A stretch of DNA of 64,000 bases, from contig HG738138.1 in NCBI GenBank assembly GCA_000499405.2, positions 12,339,208 to 12,403,207 of the forward strand. Reading direction: 5' to 3'. This document shows, piece by piece, positions 54,729 to 64,000 of this stretch. How positions within the stretch are numbered: position 1 is the first letter of the stretch; each line of letters begins with the position of its first letter. Made by a program: the position numbers and the translations under genes. The notes under the pieces are model-generated. The model was not told the origin of the DNA, did not search any database, and worked only from the letters and a program-made list of their open reading frames with translations. This DNA is from Onchocerca volvulus. Taxonomy: Eukaryota; Nematoda; Chromadorea; Rhabditida; Onchocercidae.

Positions 54729-57700
54729 TTTTTTTTTACTGAAGACACATATATTTTCAGTTCGATGTTTCGCGGTTATTTTGAAAATGATGCTTATAGG
54801 AAGCACGCTTAATGTTGAAAACATATCTTGCAACATAGAAAAATTTGTAAACATCGTTATCAAGTTTACCGATCCCTTAATAAACTATGTAGGCATTAGA
54901 ATGGATAATTTTATTTTGACGTACTGAGCCTTAAAAAATGAAGGGTGTCTAACTATTTTTGACCTAGGCTGCATATTCAGTTTTTCTGTATTTCCAAGGA
55001 CCAAAATCTATTTCCGAGGACCAAAATCGCATCTGGAGGATGGCTTCGAAATGATGGAAGCAACTAATTAGAGCATGTTTATAGGCTTTCCGGACGTTAA
55101 GACTGAGTAACTTTCCATTCTTAATTGTCTTGATAATAATGAAAACTATCGTGTCTCATCGGCTTCTGTAATATTGCATCAAACAAGTTATATGTAATTG
55201 CTAAATTTATTCATCAGAATTTATGTTCCTAATTGTATGAGCTATCATTATCGCTTTGAAAGATTATTTCCTCAAAGTTTTAACTGAGTTTATTGTATCT
55301 GTACATTTTAATTTGTTGTTTTAAATATCTGTAAATGCCAGTGTTATTCCCAACATTTCCTTTTATTTGCTGTTATTCATCTGATTTGATCTTCAACTGT
55401 ATTTATATCTTTGTTGTCGCTTTGAAAAATTATTTCTGTAAATCTTAATTTACTTCTTGCATCAAATAAGGATTTACTTCAAGTATAAAATAATTATTTA
55501 CTTCATCAAATAAGTTTTATGTATATGCTAAATTTATTTCCCAAGTCTTTTTTTATTTATTACCGTTGTTATCCGAATCGACTTTAGTAGATTGTATTTG
55601 TGTTGTACTGTGAAAAATTATCTGTTTTAACCTACTTTCATTATCTCTTTTAATGGATTCATTATTTCCATTAATACGTTCATCCAGTATTTCCATTTAG
55701 TAGGGTAGCCTTTTCCTACTTTTCAAAATGCCATGATGAAGACTTTTTTCCCTTCATTAATTAATCGGTACATTTGTTGAGCATGTATTATCATGTATTT
55801 GTTGAGACGTATTTTATTAGATTTAACTGATGAATGAGCTGGGACGTACTGAGATTTTTAGTTTTTAAATAATATATAACTTTACTCAGTTTCGGAGAAA
55901 TGTATTTCATGGTTATGATATGGCGGTTTTTCATATCAGTTGTCAATAGGACTGTCATAGTTTTGGAGTAGATAATCCCATACGGTAAGAGATGATATTA
56001 TCTTCATGACAGGATCTTCTTGGATCTATGCCATGCTAACAATAGAAAAAAAAGCAAAGTAAAAGTAATTTTTTAAACATTCAAATGCAAATTATTCTTT
56101 GTTCTTGATTTTTTACAGTCAAATGTTCAGTGAAAAGAGCGTTATTTTCATCTGTTTCTGACTTTCAAATTAACAACTTGCAAATTACCGAACTCAAAAC
56201 CAAGTCCCAAGAAGTCGTGATGTTTGGAAAATTAATAATAGAATGCTTAGTAGAAATATGAATTTAAATAAGATTGATTGTTTTTAGCTCAAATCTGAAA
56301 TAGGAGTTGCAGTGTAGTTTGGAGTAATGAGACAGTTAAGGATTATGGAAAATTTGCTTCAAATACTTTCTTCATTTCTGTATATCTTCATTATTTGGGT
56401 TAGATGTGCAGCCAAAGTTTTCGGAAATCAGTAGGAAAACTTGCATATATAAGTCTGAGAACAATCATACAGAAAGCTACAATACTGTCAGGGATGCGAT
56501 GAACATATCCAAATCAGAATTGTAACTGTCATGTGACTGTAGCCATGTACATAACTATCGTCGCTGCCAATTGCATAATTGATTTAACCGACAGTTTATT
56601 GAAAAAAAAAGACGGAATTGCTTAACAAATCAGGATCGAGAACTGAATAATAAATATAGATGTCGTCTGAAATCTGAATGGCAAATAAAAGGACTGATCA
56701 TAATCTGAACTCATACATTTATGTTCATTGAAATCACTAGTTTCTTTTTACCCGTTTTTTTTTTTTTTTTTTTTTTTTTTATCATTGACGCAACAACTTA
56801 AACAGTTGTCCGACTGATCATATTCCAATTCAAAACTTATTTTCTGATGATTTTTCTAATAAAAAAGAGGGAAAATCCTGCTAACTAGTTTCCAGTTTTG
56901 TGAATTATACATGAAAAATTATTTGACGAATTGACATTTTAAAATACAATATTTCGTTCATGCAATGCATTCGTTGAACGAACGAAATATCATATTCTAA
57001 AATGACCCTTTTCTTATACAAAATGTACATCATTAGCTTATTTAAAAATAATTGATTTAGTTTCATATCTTCTTAATTGGAATTCTCTGTAAAAAATTCC
57101 AAATACGTGAAACTATCAAATATTTCGTTCATTTTGGACTGCTCAGAATATTGCCCTTTTCCTGAAATTTGATTCAGCAATCTGTTCATTGTCTATTACA
57201 AATAGTCCACTTGACGGCATTTATAAACAATATCTGACTTCCACTGTATGGAACTCCAATATAATTCTATCCTCGAGAAAAGAGATTTGGGAAATGATAA
57301 AACATTAATACCACTGCTTACACTAGCACTGAACGTGAAACAGAGATGTGCAACTAATTCATTGAAGATATATGGAATTATTCTACCCTTTGCTTGGGGA
57401 TATCAGAGAAAGTATTTCCGCGACATCGAAACATGGAAGTTCCAGAAAATCTTGAGCGAATTTCTAATCAAGTTACCAAGAGACATCCGTAGGTTGGTAA
57501 TTTAAGTTTTCTTCACTCCTTTTTTTTTTATCTCATGGTTTCTTAAATATTTGTGCTACAGTTGTTGAAAGAAATCACCAATTAATTTGCGATCATGTGA
57601 AGCTCTAATGAAGTTTTATCCGAAACAGCGACGAGTGACTCCTAATAATAAAATGAAACAAGATAGCATATCACAAAGAAATTAAAATAGTTCCAACAGT

Positions 57701-58813
57701 TTTCCGGCTAATTTAAATGAATACAGAAACATTTAAGTACGAAGCGTGCCCATCTTGTCACCTACATTTCAATTTGTGGTTTAAAATTCATGGTTAGACC
57801 AAATACGAAAAGGAAAGAAATCAAGTGTCCCCCTTTCAAGAACAGTTAGACTTCAACTGAAGCATAGTTACTGTTTATTGTGGTTTCAGAGTTATGTCTC
57901 GCCCTGAATCAAAAATGAGCTCTGAAAAGATTCCTTTTAGATTATAATTTTCATATTTACTTTTCTTGCTTTTTTAATCAGCAAACATATTTTAAAGAGG
58001 TGCCTTACTCCGTCAGAACATATACTTGATTCACAGATATGATAAGGGAAACTGATGGATGAAATAAATAAATGTTTTACAATCAAAGAAAAAGCTCGCG
58101 CTGTAGAAAGATGCAACAGAATAATGACAAAAAAGATGAAGAAGCAACCATTCAAACTAAACAAGAGAATAGAAAAATGAATGAGGTGAACAATAATTTT
58201 TCGAAATATTTAAGTTATAACGAAATATTTAAGTTACAATTCACACACTCGGAATTATCCTTAAAAATCAAGTTACAACGAAATATTTAAGTTACAACCC
58301 ACTTGCCTATATAGTGCGGTCATTTATGCTCCCGTTCTGTTTCTGTTTGAAATGGAAAGATATAAAGTAGAAAATGTGTCCCGCTCAGAAATGTGAATTC
58401 TAAAACAGATATAATCGGGAAGCAACATGACCAATGAATAAAACGAACAAAATGACCTGCTTCTTAATAATTAAAGGGGGTATTTCTACTCATAATGAAA
58501 AATTCTATGACTACAAGACAAATATATAATTTTCAAGAGAAAGAAAAATCAAGAAATTATTTGAAAATAAATACTAGACGACTTTCTCTCTCTGAATGCT
58601 TTACGTGGAATGTAGAAAAAATTCAATTTCAGGTTAACTGGAGCCTTATATACTTTTTCGGATCTCATTCTGCATAACGTATTAAATCAGATGAATCTCT
58701 CAAAATTCCTGATTTCTTTTTTATTTTATTAATGACTACGAGAGACTTACGCTGAACAATGTTTGGTAACAATGTGCAACAATAAAACTTCCGTAGTGTT
58801 CCGTAATGTTTGT
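54729..58813. other. Convergent intergenic region, 4.1 kb
   Basis: Between the 3' ends of dcap-2 (plus) and the J-protein gene (minus). Open frames at 54706-54927, 57248-57505 and 58072-58290 (60-85 codons) have no convincing splice context or family motif. A T-run of about 23 lies near 56757-56780, and an imperfect hairpin at 56935-57004 is listed separately. I see no transposon ends or RNA genes. Confidence 0.45.
56935..57004 (+). ncRNA. 25-bp stem hairpin, candidate small-RNA precursor
   Basis: Left arm 56935-56959 and right arm 56980-57004 are reverse complements except for three mismatches, with a 20-base loop (ATGCAATGCATTCGTTGAAC). The length and fold are those of a short pre-miRNA-like hairpin. 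Nothing else (no repeated copy in the window, no known seed recognised) supports an RNA product, so it may also be a small inverted-repeat element. Confidence 0.3.
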
Positions 58814-61809
58814 TTAACCATATATTTCTTGCAGCTTGTCACAACTTGGTGTTGCCATACGTTGGGCTCGATTCCATAGATCGCCATCACCAAAAGTACG
58901 TGCTCTCCATAAGGCAGTCTCTCCTTAAGCATACGCATTTTTGGCAATTCTTTGAAAATCTTATTATTCAATACTTGAAAAAAAATGTTAAACTCACTCT
59001 CATTTCTTTCTCTGTAGCACTTCATGCGCAGATGAGAAACATATTCGTCTTCAACCTGATGCTCAATTTGAGCTATCTTACTTCGATAATTGGTTAGGAA
59101 ATCAGTTTTAACGTAATATGGTACTTGGAGATCCCTCGTAAAGCGTTCTTCTGTATATTTACTAAAAAGCAGAAATTCTATTTCATGGAAAAAGATGTTG
59201 GTTTAAGTAAACTGTTTCTAATTTTTCTTTCATATCTTAAAATTCTTCCAAAATTTTATTTTGAATTACTCTAAATAAAATTTGGAAGATTTTCGAAAAA
59301 AAAATAAAGTTTTTCAAGCTATAGTTCTCAAAAGAAATATATAGAAGAAAAAAATTTACCCAGTACGATGCAGTGAAAATGCTGGATCGCCTACCATTAG
59401 TTGAGCAATCAAACCAAGGAAGAGTACAGCAAAAAGTGGTAAGAGTTGTAAAATGGGTGCATACGGTGACTGAAAATAGCTCATGTTAAAAGTGACGTGT
59501 CAATGAAACATGAGATATGATCTAAAAATTATGAACCTTAGTCGATTAAAAATATCATGAAAAATGAAAACCTGGTCTTGTTGTGCTGAATGTTGCTGAT
59601 GGAAATGATATTGTGCTCCACGCTGTCGTCTATTCAAATGGCCTGCTGGATAACCACCACCAAAAAACATGTTGAAAATCTCTTCTGGAGTAAATTCCGC
59701 TGTAAATCAAATTATCATTACCATCATAGACGTATTCACGCGATAAGCTATATATGTCACCGCGACAGAAACTATGTATATTAAGTCGATCAAATAACAA
59801 TGAACTGCTCAAGAGGGCAAATACATTTAATATCTTCTCAATTACAGATGATGGAACTGAATTAAACGGACAAATGATTCCCTCAGAACAATCTTTTTTA
59901 GCACTTTATTTAATACGCAACAATTTGGCGACAAACCTTCAAAACCTCGGCCATAATCATATTCGCTAAATTCATCCTCATACTGATTGGTCCGTCTTCG
60001 AGGTCCTTCGGTGCCATAGAGATCATACTGAGCACGTTTGTCTTTATTGGAAAGGACCGCATAAGCATTGCCAAGAGCTATAAAAGCGAGAACTATGACA
60101 ATAAACATTTGAAACCGTACCAGTAGATCTTAAGAACTATGAGAACTATGATATCTTAAGAAATGAGATGTTTCATGAACAACAACAGACAATTTAATAC
60201 AATCCAAAGTATACTTAATGTCTTCGATGCACAGAGCGGAATCTTCATGTAACCACAGTCATAAATCGTTGCAGTTTACCAGGTGCAGGTAAAAATTACC
60301 TTTAAAAGCTTCAGTAGCACCTGGTGCACGACATTTATCAGGATGAAGCTGTAATGCTAGTTTACGATATTCCCTTTTTAGATCAGATTCACTTGCACTT
60401 TTCTTGAGATTCAATATTTCGTAATAATCCTTACAATGCCGTATTCTAAAACAAAATCTTAAAGATATTTCATAAATATAATATTCATGCATATGAAATG
60501 TCATATGGGAAATTTCCAATCCAGAACTCTCCTTTTATTTTATTGTTTGCAATGTTTTATCATCGGAAAGAATTTAAAACCGCGTTACTTTAGTCTGAAA
60601 TAAAGTTCACACCTCTCAACAATTTCTAACTCTTCTTTCGTATAATGAATACCAAGTTTTGGCCGAGCTGATGACCGTGAACGTGTCCTCTGCTTTGTTT
60701 CCGTTGCACTTGATGACGAACCTTCATCAGCTAAAATTCAAGAACAAAAATTCATCTGCATCAATTTATTACTGGAATTTCAGTTTTGATCACAATTTAA
60801 TTATACAGGGATATCCATTTGCTCACATCTAACGTGTGGTCACATCATACAAGACTCCGCAACTCGGACTTATAATACCAAAAATCAAATTATTTTCCAC
60901 TCCTTAAGTTAGCCTACTAACTTTTGTCCCGAAATCACTGATTGCAAATATATTTCCAAAGCAAAGGATACCTCCATCTGGGCAACCTCTTTCACCATTC
61001 ATAGCCGACTGATTACGGGCAGCATGAAACTTCGTCCGCCGACTTCGAATATCCGAGTCTGCTTCATACTGATCATAATGTCCATAACCGGCATCCGTTC
61101 CTGTTGCATGATAATCACCTTCTACATTATCACCATCCACTTTTTGAGCTTTCTTTAATAAATCTATAAACCATAAGCAATTTTAGAACCAATATTATTT
61201 ACCAAATGATTATTTATTCACTTCTATATATTTGCTACAATTCAGCATTATGCAGCACTATGTCCTAAACTAAACTATCTGTAATAATTAAGAAATTCAC
61301 AATTTATATATCAGCATCTGTAGAAATAAATGAAACTTTGAATATAAAAACTACAAAGATGGCCGATATATACCTAACTCAAATTGAAACTAGAACTTTC
61401 ATTTCGTAGTTGGGCTAGCATCCAATATCCCTCTGAAAGAACCCAAGAACGGAAATGATTTGAAGACAGTAAGAAATAGGGATACAGTTATAACAAAAGG
61501 AAGTCTAGATTATTCAAAGTGAACGTCCCGAAGATAGGTCATTATAGAATATGTGTCAAATTGCGTCACTACATTTTTCGAGAATTTCCTTTTCCATCTT
61601 ATACATTGTCATTTAGAGAAAACCGTAATGATGCTTTAAACTTTGTTTTTTTTTCTTTTTTTTTTTTTAAACTAACATTTCACATCCATAGTAGGATCTA
61701 ACTTAGTGGCCTTATGTAAAAATTTAACAGCTTTTGCGTTATCTTTTTCTCGTAATGCATCACGTGCTATATCCACACATCGTTGCGCTTCCGCTCGATT
61801 CGCCTCCAT
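58814..61809 (-). CDS. dnj-1: DnaJ (Hsp40) ER-membrane co-chaperone, DNAJB12/14 type
   Basis: J-protein that recruits Hsp70 to the ER membrane, acting in degradation of misfolded membrane proteins. Exons: 61809-61677, 61163-60972, 60730-60613, 60445-60300, 60077-59937, 59699-59572, 59469-59360, 59161-58998, 58923-58814; 413 residues, all phases agree. N-terminal [19 protein letters not shown], typical of the family; polar linker; J domain from 154 ([20 protein letters not shown]) with HPD at 182-184; Gly/Phe-like segment with FGGG; one TM segment at about 292-312 ([15 protein letters not shown]); C-terminal DUF1977-like domain with VPYYVKTDF and [13 protein letters not shown] at the end. Slightly longer than the human proteins (about 375-379). 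The symbol follows the C. elegans orthologue as I remember it; the family assignment is firmer than the symbol. Confidence 0.96.
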
Positions 61810-62516
61810 TTAACTATTATTTCTGGAAGACACACCAAACATTCGGTAATAAATAATTTAAGGTATCAAATCATAAAGCGCAATGTTAGCTGTCATTTCA
61901 CCTCAATCATTTGACCATTCATGCATTGCAATCTATTTTGCTTTAACATCAACACATATGTTAGCAAATAATGAATTTTTATTTCTTCCAAATCCACATA
62001 ATCTTTGAATTTAAATTTAGTGTCATTGCTGAAAAAAAGTACCAGTGAGTACACTTTTATTAAGAAACATTAATTGTGAGCGATAATACTAATTAACGAA
62101 AAAAAAAAGCTAAATTTTAAGTTGACTTTTAAGCTTCTAAAAAACTTATATAAATTCTTGAACAAATTTAAATCTGCAAAAACTACCAGAAATTCATTAG
62201 AAATTTAAATTTGCTAAAATTAATAATTATGTGATACCACTAATCAAAATTTGTTGAATAAAATGAATTAAACGGAACGCTAGAATGATTTATATATTGG
62301 CGCACGATGACCGATCTCCTGTTTAGGAAGAGAACTACAATTTTTCAGATTATTATGACTTAACTAAAATAATCTATTTCTATACAATAACCAATACGAA
62401 ACGTACGCCAAGAACGAAATATCCCCCTCTCCGCCCCACTACTCATTCCAATTTTAAGATAAATCCAGCAACGCTCTCCAGTCGCATCCTCTTCCCAACG
62501 CTCCCTCATATGAAAA

Positions 62517-62570
62517 TTTTTTATCTCAATGGTATTTATGGTTTCTCATAAATACCATTGAAATAAAAAA
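62517..62570 (+). ncRNA. 24-bp nearly perfect hairpin with 6-base loop
   Basis: TTTTTTATCTCAATGGTATT TATG (62517-62540) pairs with 62547-62570 with one mismatch around the loop GTTTCT. It lies about 0.7 kb upstream of the J-protein start codon. It could be a small-RNA precursor, a short inverted-repeat element, or simply a palindromic expansion; the tight loop is less usual for a miRNA. Confidence 0.3.
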
Positions 62571-63026
62571 TGTACGTGGAACTTCGTTAACTTTACGTCT
62601 CGTTGAAGCGAAATGTTGAGTTAGCGGTACATACAGATTTATAAATATGGAACTACGTCAGATTTTCCCTTGGATTTAATTGCATCACATCTTTCATTTT
62701 CATTATCTCCAACAATTTCAATTATTCAGAGAACAAGTAACATGACTTTTGAATTCCATAAATCCAGAACCTTAGATTCTTACAAATCTCTATGATTAAT
62801 GAAATGATTGTTATAGAGTGATTTGTATATTATATTTCAAATGAAATCAATTCTAGTAGATTAAATCTACAAACCATGCCAATCATAGGCAAACTGATTA
62901 AACCAGTGATTGTCAGTGTCAAAGATTATTTTATTTATTACCTTCAAATTTTAAATTACGTGCATTGCACTTTATTATCATACATGTGAGCATGATCCAT
63001 AATCGCTTTTTTTATCGTAATCCGGT

Positions 63027-63134
63027 TGTACAGAACCTAATGCTCAATGTTGTTCGGAATGATGGTACCGTGAAATCCAGAAACACATGATGACACCTTA
63101 TCGTCCAGAAAAGATGAACGTTAATTGTCATTAG
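63027..63134 (+). pseudogene. Cys-rich exon remnant with internal TGA
   Basis: A frame beginning C-T-E-P-N-A-Q-C-C-S-E runs into TGA at 63060-63062 and then continues WYREIQKHMMTPYRPEKMNV N-C-H to TAG at 63132. The acceptor-like GGTTGTACAG (ends 63032) is in this frame. Composition (Cys pair, Trp, Tyr, basic residues) stands out against the surroundings, as in a secreted Cys-rich domain, but several expected cysteines are not there. Either a decayed exon or chance. Confidence 0.25.
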
Positions 63135-63714
63135 CACTGCTACTATTATGCATTCAGAAGAAGCAAAAGAATTTTCGAATTGATCAATAAATGTTTTTCT
63201 CTTTTTCTTTTACATATTTGCTTAAATTTCAAGAATTTAAAAAAAAAATTATTTAATACTTATAGGCAAGATCACCTTCTGCTTATTCTTAATTTGTCGT
63301 TACGATTTCGAAATCTGCACCAAAGTCTTATTATTTTATGCTTGACCCGAACTTTCTATATTTTTATCTTTTCTCCTTTTGCATCCTTATCAATAAAATC
63401 TTAACAAATTTAGTTTCATTAAATGTTTAGAATCATGTTTGAAAAATTAATTTAGAACGAGAGAATCAGGATCCCATATATTCTTGTATTATTTGTACAA
63501 AATGTAAAATGAGTAAAAATATCCAAATATTTCTAATATTTTTTTTCACTTTTGTTTTTTTTTTTCAGGTTTTAATTTCTTTCATACATATGAAAACATT
63601 CCAGTCATTTTTTCATCCATCTCCTCTTCCGCATTCTTCCTCTCATCTCCGATCTTTTCACCGTTTTACCTTTCCCGAAATACCCAATATTTCGAACAAG
63701 ATGTTATATTTTAA

Positions 63715-63850
63715 TTGTTACAATAATAATAATCATTATTATAATAATAGTAATGATAATAGTGACAACAGTAAAGTAATAATAACGATAATAAGGTAAT
63801 GATAATAATAATAACAATAACAATAATAGTAATAATAGCAAGCGACAACA
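63715..63850. repeat. AAT/ATA-type microsatellite region
   Basis: Interrupted trinucleotide-like repeat (CAATAATAATAATCATTATT, then AATAATAATAACAATAACAA and similar). It generates the Ile/Leu/Tyr-rich open frames on the minus strand, which should be ignored. Confidence 0.85.
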
Positions 63851-64000
63851 ACAACATATTGCTTTTGTCGTATGTTTCGTTGTTGAAAAATAAGGCAAAA
63901 CATTTCAATGGAAATAAATGGCATTAATTGAAATATTCACGCTGTTCTGTTGTTCTGTGGCATTCAGATGTTACGCTGATACGATGATACCTTTCATTTC

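Larger units (their letters stand above)
61810..64000. other. Upstream of the J-protein gene, no firm gene
   Basis: Contains the strong hairpin at 62517-62570, the Cys-rich exon remnant at 63027-63134 and the trinucleotide-like repeat at 63715-63850, all listed separately. The promoter of the minus-strand J-protein gene should lie just right of 61810. Remaining open frames (for example 63180-63404, 63509-63799) are Leu/Phe/Ser-rich by-products of AT-rich DNA. Confidence 0.45.

Noticed and set aside
63704..63924. Minus-strand Ile/Leu/Tyr-rich frames near the right edge
   Set aside because: Translation of an AAT-type microsatellite.

Overview
The window is nuclear DNA of a nematode, most likely a filarial (onchocercid) worm. 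It is AT-rich, with genes made of many short exons, TTTTCAG/TTTAG splice acceptors, very short acceptor-to-ATG distances that suggest spliced-leader addition, an expanded TWK-type potassium channel family, and nematode-like versions of dcap-2 and dnj-1. Genus cannot be fixed from the sequence alone. All exon boundaries given here were read by eye from GT/AG sites and checked for phase; the five main gene models close without any phase conflict.

Layout: (1) 1-1011: last exon of a Cys/Gln-rich gene with a one-base frameshift. (2) 2586-11692, minus: a two-pore-domain K+ channel (TWK-A) in 16 exons, with a Glu/Pro-rich tail interrupted by an in-frame TAA. The intron between pore 2 and TM4 holds the decayed 3' half of a Helitron whose end lies about 22 bases from the splice acceptor. 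(3) 11693-19936: no firm gene; one candidate 5' exon for TWK-A and some Helitron-end fragments. (4) 19937-29222: a large palindrome with two near-identical arms of about 4.04 kb and a 1.2-kb centre built from two Helitron derivatives. Each arm carries a set of exon-like blocks, including the 5' end of an unrecognised, possibly membrane-spanning protein. (5) 32918-40706, plus: a second TWK channel (TWK-B), paralogue of TWK-A, in opposite orientation. (6) 41406-45678, minus: dihydrolipoamide dehydrogenase (E3), complete, 12 exons. (7) 48793-54728, plus: mRNA-decapping enzyme DCP2, complete, 14 exons. (8) 58814-61809, minus: an ER-membrane J-protein of the DNAJB12/14 type, complete, 9 exons. (9) 61810-64000: no firm gene; a hairpin, a Cys-rich exon remnant and a trinucleotide-like repeat.

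The most striking feature is the symmetry of the left two thirds. TWK-A (minus), the left-arm gene (plus), the Helitron centre, the right-arm gene (minus) and TWK-B (plus) form a mirror image about roughly 24.1-24.6 kb. The outer genes have diverged to paralogues, while the inner arms are almost identical. This fits an old inverted duplication of a two-gene unit whose inner part has been homogenised or re-duplicated recently, with Helitrons at the axis. The right third is ordinary housekeeping: energy metabolism (E3 of the 2-oxoacid dehydrogenase complexes), mRNA turnover (DCP2) and ER protein quality control (DNAJB12/14), with dld-1 and dcap-2 head-to-head and dcap-2 and the J-protein gene tail-to-tail.
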